NCBI RefSeq assembly: GCF_025698545.1
Contig: NC_068575.1
Span: forward strand, 62,877,980-62,941,979
Source of the DNA: Gossypium raimondii
Taxonomy: Eukaryota; Streptophyta; Magnoliopsida; Malvales; Malvaceae
Length of the DNA: 64,000 bases
Direction of reading: 5' to 3'
Shown here: piece after piece, positions 1 through 11,345 of the stretch
Layout: each line of letters begins with the position of its first letter
Numbering within the stretch: the stretch's first letter is position 1
Position numbers and translations under genes: made by a program
Notes under the pieces: model-generated
The model's input: the letters and a program-made list of their open reading frames with translations, nothing else
Database searches by the model: none
What the model was told of the DNA's origin: nothing

Positions 1-493
1 TCTAATTAATCATCTTATTAATCGAAACTGATTAAACATTATTATTTACACAATTGATTAAAGATAAAATGTCTCCTTTGTATTCAGCAGTTCATCAGCA
101 AGAAGCGTGTTCTTGTGATTTCCCTGAGTTAACTCACAACTACTCATATATATATAATATATATATATGGGAACGTGCAAGTAGCTTGAAACTATAGCTT
201 CTAAAGGGAAAGTAGTTAACTGAGTCACTGAGTTTAGACACAGTGGTCTCGCTTTAGCTGAATTTTAGTGAGTTGAATCAATCAGCATCGATTCTTCTCC
301 TTAAACAAACAAAGAGGACTTTTTTTCAAACAATACTTGATCAAGTTGATGGATCAAATAATTCATTCATTCGTTCAAAATTTGGTTTATCAGTCAAATT
401 AAGCATGATTGAAGGATGATCATCTCATATCTTACGGATACAAAGAACGAAGAGCGAAAAAAGAAGATTATAAGTTGGAATTGTGAAAATTAC
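1..493 (-). other. Intron 1 of the Rab GTPase gene (partial)
   Basis: A GT donor (minus strand, 493-492) directly follows the coding exon. No downstream Rab sequence (the switch II continuation) appears between here and the window edge, so this stretch is read as intron. It is AT-rich and holds no other feature I recognise apart from a short TA-rich run near 147-168. Confidence 0.6.
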
Positions 494-711
494 CTTTCTT
501 GGCCGGCTGTATCCCATATTTGAGCTTTAATAACTCTGTCGCCAATCTTAACATTCCGATAAGCAAATTCAACGCCTATAGTAGGCTTGGAATCCAGTCG
601 GAATTCATCTTTAGCAAACCTTGAGAGGAGATTCGATTTTCCAACTGCAGAATCACCGATCAACACTGCCTTAAACAGGTAATCACACTCTTCGTCATAT
701 GAATCTGCCAT
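494..711 (-). CDS. RABA6-type Rab GTPase, first coding exon (partial)
   Basis: This exon encodes the N-terminal part of a Rab-A small GTPase, a molecular switch of trans-Golgi, endosome and plasma-membrane trafficking. The P-loop [11 protein letters not shown], the effector and switch I stretch with PTIGVEF, and the G3 motif WDTAGQE are all visible. The start [14 protein letters not shown] resembles RABA6 more than RABA1 to RABA5, from memory of Arabidopsis RABA6a. The ATG at 711 is chosen because it begins the family-typical N-terminus. The exon ends after AG of an Arg codon at 494 with donor GTAATT, the usual Rab-A first-intron position. The rest of the G domain and the C-terminal prenylation cysteines lie beyond the left edge. 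In-frame upstream ATGs exist in the adjoining tetranucleotide repeat, so the true start could be a few codons earlier. Confidence 0.88.
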
Positions 712-733
712 ACATACATACATACATACATAC
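709..733 (-). repeat. Tetranucleotide (ATGT)n microsatellite at the Rab start codon
   Basis: On the minus strand the unit ATGT repeats about six times and runs straight into the start codon. Six ATG triplets fall at 4-base spacing (plus-strand CAT at 709, 713, 717, 721, 725, 729). The one starting at 723 is in frame with the chosen start and would add four residues. The others are out of frame. Confidence 0.9.
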
Positions 734-3700
734 GTATAGTACTCCACAAATACTAGCTTTTAAAACTATTCAGGATAAGGAAAAAAGTTGAAAAGAAAGC
801 CAAAACAAACAAAATGAAGGAGTTGAAGAATTGAAGAAACCAATTTAGATGCGTCTTTAAAACACGAATATATATACACATATGATTCCAATTTCCAAAT
901 CAATGACTTCTTTTTGCTATTTGCTTTTGAGGGTATGGTATTGTTTGCATGTGAAACCATTCGAATTTAAGTGTTGGTTACAGATACAGGTATATACCCA
1001 ATGTGTGTGTCAATCATTTTTTTAAGGGCGAATTTAGGAATTTTTTCGGAGTTGGAATTGAATTATAATATTTTGAGAATCAATTTTTTTTTAGTTGGGG
1101 ATCGAAATTGAATTATAAAATTTTAAGATGTCCAAATATAATTTTTAATATTTATTAATTTTTTATTTCAGCATTTTCAGAGGGACTAAATATAAATTTT
1201 TATATTCTGAGGGGGCCAAAGTATAATTTTTACTATGTATTAACTTAAATTTTCATTATTCATAAAGTGACTAAATTGCATGATTTTCAATTTTAGGGGG
1301 CCAAAGCCTCTACTTACCCCTAAGAACCACCCCTGATTTAGGGTGGGTTTGGATGGGCGATTGGGTGCGGTGCGTTTAGCTTACTTTTTGTCTCATGCTA
1401 CAGTATCGCTACAGTATCTAATCTCACCGCCACCGCTGTTTTTACACTAATCGCAGGTAAACGCACCGCCTATCCAAACTCACCCTTAATCATTTATTAC
1501 ATTATAATTTTATTATTTTTGAAAGGATTAAAATAATCTCTTTTTTTTTTCAATTTTTGAGAGTTAAAAGTATAAATTTAATTATATTTATTTATAAACT
1601 TATTATTTGTGAGAGGATTGAAAGGTAAAATTTCCATTTTGGGTTCGCCCCTGCGGATACATATATTTCCAAAAAAAAATGAAGATTCGAAACAATATGA
1701 TGTTTCTTTAGTGTTTGTTAGCACCTACTAATGAGGTAGATTTGTGGGAAAAAATTTATGTAATAAATATATTTATTAAAAGTTAATTTAAAAAATAAAT
1801 AATATTTATATTAAATGATAAAATTAAAAAGCGCATTTCTTTTAACTTGGTTGATGTTCAAATGACGCATAATATCAATGCTTAAATATAAATATAATTA
1901 CCAACAAGTGTTGAATGTAATGGTAAGACAGATTGTATTCTTAAGGGGAGACACATGTTCAAACCTTAGAGACAACATTGTTAGGAAGAAGAACCACGAA
2001 CCTTGAATGTATACCGTTGAATGAACACGAAGAATACCAAAAAGTATAATTATAGATTATTTGTTTATCTAAACTTTTCTTGTTAAGATGAAGAACTTTT
2101 ATTATTCCTATATGCTTTTCGTGACATCATGTGGTTGTTGAATTATACTAAAGAAATGATGGTTAATCATCATATAAATAGTTAACTAATACTCCTTTTA
2201 CAAAAATTAATTTGAGTTATTACTTTTTAGAATCTTTTTTTCCTTGAAAATCTATTTATTAAATTAACTATTTAATTATTTTCAAAATAAATAAATTATT
2301 TTATTTTACATCAATGGGAATTGATACGTAATTTTAATTCCTTCTAAATTAATAAATAAGAGAATTTTTTAAAAAATTTAAAGGTCAAAATTATATAATG
2401 TTAAAATTGGTTCTAATCAAGTCCTTGTGTCTCAAACTAAAAGAATAAAGTGAGTTTGGAATAAAAATGATTTTCAAATTAATTTTTAGACCCAACCTCA
2501 AAATGTAAAATTATCAAAATACTCTCATTTATTTCATCCCTACAAATTAAAGTTTAATAGATTGTCATATCATATTTATTTTACAACTAAATCAATCCAT
2601 ACCAACCATATATATATATATATATAAGTTTGAACTTAACATTTAGCGATGAGCATGTAATTTGGTATTGTTCATTAAATTTTACAAATACTTTATAGTA
2701 ATTACTTAAAATTATTTAAATTTTATATTTTATGTCAGTCGCATTTAAGTCAACTTATTTTTACCTTTCAACATCGTATTTAAAATCAACATTTTTAACA
2801 ACAATCAAAAATACTTTTTACGCTAATTACTTATCGAGTGCAACAACATTGGAAAGCTAACCCTAAGTCAGTTTATTTATCTATATGCTCTTGCAAGTCT
2901 TTTTTTTAATATTATTGAATGAAAAGGAAAGCATGCAACAATAAAAATAATTTAAGAGTTTTTAATATGATTCTATTTTCTGTATCGAGTTAAAACATGC
3001 AAATCAAATTCAACTCAACCGAGTTAAATCATAAGGTGCCAACTCAAACCTACTAATTTGTGTTCAAAATTAGAGTGATTACTTTAAACCAAATGGAACA
3101 CCAATTATGAAAAAGGCATCAAAAGACAAAACAGCAAAAGCATTCAATGATTATCTCAAGTGTGAACCTCAACTTTTATTCTCTATTTTCTCTTTAAAGC
3201 TCAAGTTTAAAATGATTTTGAAATTACAATTAGTGAGTTCGAATTGAGTTGAATTTTACAACTTGATTAATTCAAATATTTTGAATAGCTCGAATAACAA
3301 ATTGATAGAAATATCCATTGAGTCATTGATAGTTTTTAAAATGTGCAAATTGATCCTTTAAAAATTACAAATATTCAAAACATTTGTGAAATATTTTTGT
3401 TGAAATTTTATAAAAATAAAACTATTGAAAAGTTTTAAGTATGTATAAATGTTAAACTATATATTTTTCAAAAATTCCTAAATGATAAATTTGAGGCATT
3501 AAACAAAATAAATTATCATATTAATTATTATAAGGTATTTATGTTCTTTTAACTTGAAATTTAATCATATTGCCAACAATATTTCAATATGGCTAATTTT
3601 TTAAAAATTTAATTGGAACAAATTTGTTTTACTATGTTCGACTTGAATTTCATTTCACTCAATTCTAAAATTTTAATTAAATTAAAGATGATAAAATAAA

Positions 3701-5437
3701 ACTCGTCAATATGCAATTAACTCAATATTTTCGCTCAATTCGATGGATTGAAATATATAAACAAAATGAAAAGAATGTTGGTCCAAAAAATTACTCATTT
3801 TGGTGTAAAATAAATAATGAAAGTGAGTAGAATGCATTTAAATGGATAATGTCATGTTTAAGTAAGTAATTTTAATTAGGGATTGGATTCCTTGTTTTAG
3901 TGACAATTATTCTTTTCTCTGTAATCTTTAAATTCCAATTTTATGTTTTCATTAAGAACATGTATATACCCATATGATAATCCAATTAACCCTGCATTTA
4001 TGAGTGATATTATTATTCATCGCAACACCAAGTTTGCCTTAATTACATTATTTCTGACGTTTAAGAGAATTTGTGCAGATATATGAAGTCAAAAAGTATA
4101 GGTTTGGCACAAATATTAATCCAATGTATATTTTAGAGAAGCTGTGGATAAAAGAAAAAGAATAAAGTTTCGATTCTCAAAAGTTTATCTTTGAAAAGGT
4201 TAAAATTAAATTATAAAATCTTAAAGGGTTTAAAGTACAATTTTATTTGTGTATGTGTTTGTTGTTTTAAAATTTTAAAAGAATTAAATTCAAAATTTTC
4301 ATCTTGAAGGTGCAGAGTGGATTTTTATCGTTAAATAAATTTATAATTTTAAAAATTTAAGAGACTAAAATAATAATTTACCATTTTAAAGGACCATTGT
4401 CCCTGCCGAGGTCAATTCTGGCTTGATTATATATTTATTTAATATTACGGTGTAATTGAAAAACAAAATTATGTAATAAATATATTTATAAAAATTGATA
4501 TAAATAATAAATTAGGCTTTAGTTGAAATTTGTAAATATAAATACTGAAAATAGAGTATTGAGTTCAAATCTTGTTTTATGTGTACACTTTTGTTTTCCT
4601 AAAAAATGACCAAAAAAAACTCTAAAAACAATACAATTTAGTTTATAAAATAAAGACATTTTCTTGAAGTGATTAATATATAGTATAGATTTATATATTA
4701 ATACACATACATTGTAACAATTATATATCCAACGCTAAGGATCATAAAAGAAAACAAACCCAAGAAAATAGTATCAAATAAACAATGTGAAGTCATTCCA
4801 AAAAAAAGTGACAAGAAGAAACACAAACGTCATAGGTACAAGAGTTAACCAGATGGAAAGCACGGGTGCGTTGAATCTCACACTCATAATTTGTTCTTCC
4901 CAGTTAACCTATACCATCTCGCTTATCATTAATTCATACAAATCAAACGAGTCATCCCAAGCTTGAGTAAACCAGTCACTACTGACCCGAGAGAACATAA
5001 GTCCTCTACGACTTGTAAGGGCACTTATTATTCCAAAAAAACTCCTTATGCCGGAAAAGGAAAGAAACTAGCGAAGGAGCCCTTTATCCAAACAGGAGCA
5101 ACAACCATCCAACATGTCCTAATGAGCCATCAGAGGCTAGACCAAACACCAACGTCGTGAGAGGGAGCCAGCCAGGACAAAGAAACCACAAGGTAGGAGA
5201 GGGGAAAAAACAATAAAGAGGAAAGGGAGAAGGAAAAAAAAATAGGACTTCTTTCGTTTTTTGCTTTTATTTTATTTTTTAATTTAAAAATATATAAATC
5301 TATTACAATCTTAAGCACATTATAATAATTTGTATAAATCCAATTAATTTTAAATTTATTCTTTAATTTTTATATTTTAGGCTTACATAATAATATATTG
5401 AACCTATTTAATATGTTTGAGCCTATAATATTTTATT
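734..5437. other. Intergenic region upstream of the Rab gene
   Basis: About 4.7 kb of AT-rich DNA. It should hold the Rab promoter next to the gene, but I could not fix a TATA box. Around 1030-1320 and 4160-4410 are diffuse relics with phrases such as GGGGGCCAAAGTATA that look like decayed repeats. A clear MITE sits at 1341-1485. The short ORF at 4963-5160 has no recognisable protein character. Nothing else is supported. Confidence 0.6.
1341..1485. mobile_element. Tourist-like MITE, copy 1
   Basis: A 145 bp element with terminal inverted repeats: left GGGTGGGTTTGGATGGGCG, and right end reading inward GGGTGAGTTTGGATAGGCG, 17 of 19 identical. It is flanked on both sides by TTA (1338-1340 and 1486-1488), the 3 bp target duplication typical of PIF/Harbinger transposons. 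A second copy with the same inner phrase (TCTAATCTCACCGCC) and its own TTA flanks lies at 20990-21128. There is no coding capacity. Confidence 0.85.
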
Positions 5438-5888
5438 AGGGTAAACTCAAAAATAGTCACTTTTATTTGCCTCAGATTACATATTAGTCATTTATGTTTG
5501 AAATGTTACGTTTTAGTCATTTACATTATTGTTTTGTTACGAAGTGGTCACTCTACCATTAAGCTTTATTATCTCCCTAACAATGATCCTACGTGGCAGT
5601 TCAAATTAGTTTTAAATACTAACTTGGATGTCCTACATGGTAGTCTAAATTAAATTTATTTAATTAAAAACCTATTTTTTATCCTAGCAACTAGACATCC
5701 AAGTTGGCATTTAAAACCCATTTAGACTACCACGTAGGACTGCTGTTAGGGAGGTAATGGAGTTTAACAGTAGAGTGACCACTTCGTAACAAAACAATAA
5801 CATAAGTGACTAAAACGTAACATTTCAAACATAAGTGACTAATATGTAATTTAAGACAAACAAAAGTGACCATTTTTATAGTTAACCT
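5438..5888. mobile_element. Foldback MULE-type MITE with 9 bp target duplication
   Basis: A 451 bp near-palindrome. The left arm (about 5438-5640) and right arm (about 5690-5888) pair along most of their length, sharing for example TTTGTTACGAAGTGGTCACTC. The 9 bp TATTTTATT occurs perfectly at 5429-5437 and 5889-5897, the target-site length of Mutator-like elements. The outer ends are AGGGTAAAC and its approximate complement GTTAACCT. No transposase is encoded, so it is non-autonomous. Confidence 0.88.
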
Positions 5889-5897
5889 TATTTTATT

Positions 5898-6639
5898 ATT
5901 AATCGACAATTCAGTTAATTATCTATTTTCAAATTAAAATAATGGTTAACTAAAATTTCAAAAATATCCTTAAACAATCCTTGACTGAATTTGATTCGGT
6001 TGGTAAAAATAGAATTATGCACAACCTTAATATTCTGTCGTATAAAAGAGGATTACCAACGCAAATGTGTCATCATACGACTCTATTAAAATAGGGCAAT
6101 GTAATGAACATCGTGAGATGATGCAAGACGCATCATAGATGCAATGGGGATTGTTGGAGGCATTCACGGTGATTAATTGATTCACCAAATTAACCCTCGA
6201 AGCGTTAAGATGTAATTATAAACATAAATCTCATTTTAATGTAGTGATTACTACCAATTTCTCTGTCTTCTATTCAGCGAGAATGATATTTGTACAGCAA
6301 TTTTATGATAGTTTTAATCGTAATATGTATGGTGTGCTACCTGTCAATGAAATTTTTTATTTGAAAAATCAGATTAATACAAATAAATTAACTTTTGAAT
6401 ATCTTAAAAGAAATTATAATCAACAGATGCAAAAATGCAATCCGGTCATTGCTACCAATCCAATTTAAAATTTCATTCCATGGAACTCAGAATCCATCAA
6501 GTACAGCAAATTCCATATAGTTATTGTCAACATTCGTAATTAATACTCCAAACAACCTATAAACAATACCTTTGTTTCATTCACGTCGTTTGAATCAACA
6601 AATAACTGTCCAAAAAACTTGCAATCCTACGGCTTCGAT
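5898..6639. other. Intergenic and 3' region of the CML gene
   Basis: AT-rich sequence downstream of the minus-strand CML gene; the part near 6480-6639 probably contains its 3' untranslated region. A plus-strand ORF at 6244-6468 (74 codons) shows no family signature and is not called. Confidence 0.5.
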
Positions 6640-7080
6640 TCATTCCTCATTACCCGCCTTCGAATCACTCATCATCTTCCGGAACTCCTCGAAATTAATA
6701 TTCCCATCATGATCCGCATCAACACTAGCGACCATCTTAACAGCTTTCTCAACCGAACACGTCATCCCCAACCGATTCAAAACCAGATGCAACTCTTCCG
6801 CCGAGATCAAGCCGTTCTTATCCTGATCATACAAATCGAAGGCCTCATGAAGCTCCGTTTCAGCGTTGGCGGTGTCGAAAGAGGAACTACAGAGGTTGAT
6901 GAACTCGGAGAGGTTGATGAATCCGTCTTTGTCGACGTCGAGTTCTTCCATGACACGTTTGATTTCCTCCTCAGGGGAGGAGCAACCCAACGCTTTCAAA
7001 ACCTCGTCGAGCTCCGATACAGAGATCTTGCCGTCCTTGTTTTTGTCGAATTGGTTGAAAACTTTCTGGATTGGATCCAT
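6640..7080 (-). CDS. Calmodulin-like protein, CML26/CML27 type
   Basis: An intronless gene for a 146-residue calcium sensor with four EF-hands. The loops are DKNKDGKISVSE (12-23), DVDKDGFINLSE (48-59), DQDKNGLISAEE (85-96) and DADHDGNINFEE (121-132). All four keep Asp at position 1, Gly at 6 and Glu at 12, so all should bind calcium. The segment FDLYDQDKNGLIS followed by LNRLGM(S/T)CSVE matches Arabidopsis CML26/27 as I recall them. Those have a longer N-terminus, so this is a short form that starts almost directly at EF-hand 1. No lipidation or membrane signal is seen; a soluble cytosolic or nuclear sensor is expected. Its place between Rab and thaumatin-like genes matches the Arabidopsis chromosome 1 neighbourhood. 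Confidence 0.93.
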   Translation of the reverse strand: MDPIQKVFNQFDKNKDGKISVSELDEVLKALGCSSPEEEIKRVMEELDVDKDGFINLSEFINLCSSSFDTANAETELHEAFDLYDQDKNGLISAEELHLVLNRLGMTCSVEKAVKMVASVDADHDGNINFEEFRKMMSDSKAGNEE

Positions 7081-9306
7081 GGTTGGTTACTGCTGGACAT
7101 GATTTAATCTTTTTTTGGTTTTGGTGAACGATTAAAAGAAGTAGAGAGGATTGAGTGACTAATTTTAGTTTCCACTATGAATGGTGGGAGCGAAATAAGA
7201 GGGGTGGGATTAGGCATTTTATTTTAGGATCCTGGAGGAAAACAGGGAAAATAGCAATACAGCTAAAAATAATATTGTAATAAACTTGAGTTTAATAAAA
7301 TAATATTAATAAGGTGAAATTTTTAATTTAAATTTTAAAATATAAAAAATTAAAAAGATTAAATTTTTAAAATTAAAAAATATAAAGATTAAATTTTGGA
7401 AGAGTATGTATGTGACCTTTCAACCTATTCTATCTATTACATTTCTATCCTTGCAATGCTCCTATATTTGACCTCCTTCGTTGGGGCTCCCCACATGTTT
7501 CGACTGTAATAATAATGTCACCATTATTTTATTTTTTATTTGTATTCAGAAAATGGTTTTTATTATAAAATTTATATTAGATTTATGGATTTAAATTATT
7601 GGATATTTAAGAATGAAAAATTCTTAAGTTTACATAAATGAGATTTTAGTAGTGCTGTCAAAGGTTAAGTCATGCATTGATGAATTGGTAGATTTTTGTT
7701 TTTGATTTAGTTTTGAATATCTTTTTATTAATTAGACGTCTTAGGCGGAATTGTTGGATAAAAAAATTAATATGTTTTCTCTTGTTTTTCATTCTTCTCT
7801 TTTGAGATTTTATTGTGCTAAATTAATTGGTGGTTTATGAAGGGTGAAGTTATCTCAAGCGTTAACAAATGGTCTCAACAGTCTTAAAGTACAAGATTTC
7901 ATGACCTCTGCGTAGGTTGGTAAAGATAAAATGGGCGCTAAATAAAGAATTGATTAAGATATAAAATCTTATTAAATCAATTAAATTGGAGCTAAAATAT
8001 CAACTGAATAATGGTAAAAAATTCCAAAGCGAGGAAAAAGTTATGGGTTCTTATTAGCACAGTTTCCCAAACAGCTAGCTGGCGCTCTAAAAACCAACAA
8101 ATATACAAAAAGAAAAAAGGGGTTTAGCTGTCAACAACTATCTGACACACACTGTCATCACGTTTTTCAGTTTATAGAAGCTCGTGAATTTCAATTTACC
8201 AAAACAACCCCATCATTCAAACTTACCATTTTTCTTCAATATAATTTATGAACAATCCAAATTTGGAAATTTGTTACCAACATTTTTTAAGAAAACATAA
8301 TCATTAATAATTAAAAGAATTGGGTGAACCAAAAGGTTCAACTATACTTCAGTTTCACCCAACACACTTTAAATAGTATGCTTTCAATAAACTCTTCCAA
8401 GCATTTCTATGAATTCAATGGACACAACTTTTATTCATTATACACTTTCCCCATCCAAAATCTACCTAATGAACTTCCTAAAAGTTTGAAATGATTAAAA
8501 GAAGCAATATTTAAGATATTCAACATTTGAGTTTTTTTTTTTAATTTTGAGTGTTAAGTATGAGTATCTTAAATATTCAAAAATAAGTTAGTAGGATCTT
8601 GAGTCTCATTTGTTAAAATTGACTTTTTTTTTTATTAAAAAAATATTTATGTCATTTGAATTGAGATTTGAGGTTAGAGATGGAACGAGTGCAACCAAGA
8701 TTCATCAATCGACTACAAAAGCCTTATTACCCCCTTTCATTCTAATCTGTAAATTGCAATGGATTCCACGGCCACCCAAATGTATTTATAAAAAATATAT
8801 TAAAACATACCAACTTTTAGTTGAATTAGTAAAATAAAAATAATTGGAAATTATATATAGTGAATTCGCTTTAAAAATAATAACATTATACAATTAAATA
8901 CACGCTGAATGTGACCTTACCCAACCCATAACATATGTAGTAGATACTACATTATTAAAATTTGACGAAATCATGAAGAGCTATCTCAGATGCCATAGAT
9001 ACCTTTTTTTGTCAATATATTCAAAGATCTTAACTGCAGCTCACGTGGTCAAGAACCATGGCCCCCACTGGCCAGTGGCCAACACCACCGCCACCCACAC
9101 AGATATTCTCTGATTAACTGTGCAGCAGATCTAATAAGAAACAAGCTAACAAAAATTCGCCATATATAATATAATGTTTCTAATTAATAAAGTCCCACTA
9201 CTACATAGAAAGCGACATATAGTATACGAAGATATTAAATATACGTAGTAGATATAGCATCTAACTTTGATGATAGTTATTACTAAGTATATATAAAATA
9301 ACAATT
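7081..9306. other. Intergenic region between CML and thaumatin-like genes
   Basis: About 2.2 kb of AT-rich DNA. The first few hundred bases should hold the CML promoter and leader. Plus-strand ORFs such as 8610-8837 have low-complexity composition and no family signature. A small imperfect hairpin lies near 8490-8580. Nothing else is supported. Confidence 0.55.
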
Positions 9307-10124
9307 CTAGCGACGATGGGGGCAAAAAGTGACCAAATAGTTGCCGCGGGTGCAAGTAGCAATGCTGGTTGGATCATCGTATGCATAGGAATATGCTTTG
9401 GGACAAGCTGCCTTGAAAATCTTCGAATACGCTGTTGGCTTGCATGACTGGGGGTTCCCAAAGGTCCCAGTGCAGCAATACCTCGGCGAGTTGAAAGCAA
9501 AGCAAGCACTTTTACAAGCCACCACTCGCTTGTTATCCTTCGATCTCACTTGTAAACCAACGGGGCACATTAAGTTCAAGTCACTCACACACCCAGCGTA
9601 GCTACATTTGCCTGAGCCTTTGAATGGGGTTATTGACATTGCTATGTTGTAGCCATCCACCAAGCTCACGTCGTAGAAATCTTGGTCCTGGCCGAGGGTG
9701 ATTTCGGCTAGCGTAGCAGGCGGGGCACCGCCGAGGCCGTTACAGAAGAGGGATCCGCCGCAGTCACCAGTAGCGCAACGGCCGCGTCCGGATGCGTCGA
9801 AGGAGCAGCCGTGACGACCCCAGAAACGACCGGACCAGAGGGGAGGGAGACGCATGGAGTAGGCCTTGTTGGGTCGAAGTTTAAAGCCACCGCGAGCTAA
9901 AAGTGGCTTCCCAGCGCTGGGTTGGATACCTGGCCACACTGGGTGAGGGCACTTGTTGTAGAGTGTAATTGTTGTTGCTGTTGAAAACAAAAAGAAGCAA
10001 ATGTTATAAAGACCGTACATATAACCAAGTTAAAAACTTCCAAGTGTAAGAGAGTACCAGAAACGTAGGAGAAAAGAAGCGTGAAGAGTGTGAAAGTTAG
10101 CATAGATCTCAGCATTGTCGCCAT
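9307..10124 (-). CDS. Thaumatin-like protein (PR-5 family), secreted
   Basis: Two exons, 10058-10124 and 9307-9977, join in frame to 245 residues. Residues 1-23 form a signal peptide (hydrophobic MLTFTLFTLLFSYV, likely cut after VSA), so the protein is apoplastic. The mature part has 16 cysteines, the full set for the eight disulfides of the large thaumatin fold. Hallmarks are the WGRHGCSFD segment, PPATLAEITL, DFYDVSLVDGYN and the C-terminal CPKAYSYAYDDPTS. Acidic cleft residues (Glu of LAE, Asp of FYD and LVD) are present, which in this family goes with glucan binding or antifungal activity; activity here is inferred. The intron right after the signal peptide is common in non-PR5 thaumatin-like genes. 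The start is the ATG at 10124. Upstream in-frame sequence has no ATG beginning a better signal peptide. Arabidopsis ATLP-1 is the likely counterpart. Confidence 0.93.
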
Positions 10125-10220
10125 GGCTGAAACCTTGGGTACCAAGGAGCATGTAAGAGGGGAAAAGGAAAGGAAAGGACTGCCTGGATTTTATTACTAA
10201 GCTTCTAACCATGGTAGGCT

Positions 10221-10227
10221 TTTTATA
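10221..10227 (-). promoter_or_regulatory. Probable TATA box of the thaumatin-like gene
   Basis: The minus strand reads CTATAAAAAG about 95 bases upstream of the ATG at 10124, a good match in sequence and distance for a plant TATA box with a leader of about 60-70 bases. Confidence 0.6.
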
Positions 10228-10904
10228 GATAGAAAAGAAACCAGAGTCAGGGTTTGGTTACTGTATGATGTTTCTTAGTTTTTTTTTAGTGAAATGTGAG
10301 TAAAGCCTACTGCAATATGGACCTCCCCTACTGTAAATGGGACTTCAATGAGTTGCATATTGAACAATAAAAAAAAGGTGGGGAGAGAAAAATAATAAAA
10401 GACAGCACTCAGTAGTACTGTAAACCCCTTTTCAACGGTTCTAATTTGTTACTTTCAAGGCTTTAACAACTCTAGTAAGAAAAAAAGAAGCTCACCTTTA
10501 CAAAATCTTCTGTTCTCTTTAGTAGAAGGTATAATCGATCTGAATCAAAATTTGAAGTTTTACAAAATTTGAAGTTTTACATAAAGAAAGAAACGATTAC
10601 AAGCAAAAGGAGATCAACATTACATTCACAAGCCCAAGCCCGAACTCTTAGAGCGGGGAAAGCAGTTAAATGCCTCAGTCCTGCTCAAGCTAAAGTTTTG
10701 ACAGATTAGACGTACCTATTGCTCAATAAATGAAAAAATCGGGTCTTTGGCACACCCAACCATCAAGGTCAACTCAATATTGAGGGAAAATTACCCAAAT
10801 AATATGAAAAAAATAATGTTTTTTTAAAATGATATGAATGCAAAATTAGTATGTTTTCTACAGTAAAAAATAATCAGAATTGTGGGCGTCTATTTGGGCC
10901 TTGA

Positions 10905-11345
10905 TTTTGGGGTAAAATTTGGTACATTGATGAGTCAAATCCATGTCAAGCCTCCCCTAACATGGATTATCAGTTATATAAAGAAAAATTAAAAATTTAA
11001 TTTAATTTGGTAATATTATTAAACTTTTGGTTGAAAACTAAGGAATTATTAAAATTTAATAGTTTAACATTTTTTATGTAATTTATTTGCATTCATATTA
11101 TTTTAGTAATTTTTCGAGATCTTCTATTAATTAATGTGATTTTTTTTGTATATCTGGAATTTAATCATTTACTAAAAAATTGTTAAATTATTAAATTTTA
11201 ATAATTCCTGAAGTTTTAATTTTCACCTAGAAGTTTAATAATATTACTGAATTAAATTAACGTTTAAAAATTTATACTTGATGATCCATGTGAAGGCGTG
11301 GTTAGGGGGAGGCCCAAGTCTGCACCAATAATTTTCCCAAATATT
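10905..11345. repeat. Foldback repeat with long inverted arms
   Basis: Two arms (about 10905-11080 and 11165-11345) are imperfect inverted copies. The left arm AAGCCTCCCCTAACATGGAT pairs with ATCCATGTGAAGGCGTGGTT plus AGGGGGAGGCC on the right, and both inner arms carry matching (T)TAATAATATTA and AAATTTAATAGTTTAAC tracts. I could not define a target duplication, so ends are approximate. Confidence 0.65.

Noticed and set aside
4963-5160. 65-codon plus-strand ORF with somewhat higher GC than its surroundings
   Set aside because: No recognisable family. It could be a retroelement relic, but nothing supports a call.
6619-7107. 162-codon plus-strand ORF fully overlapping the CML gene
   Set aside because: It is the antisense shadow of a GC-richer intronless gene and has no domain, while the minus strand encodes four perfect EF-hands.
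10125-10145. N-terminal extension of the thaumatin-like protein upstream of 10124
   Set aside because: It would need a non-ATG start and would bury the signal peptide; the ATG at 10124 gives a standard one.
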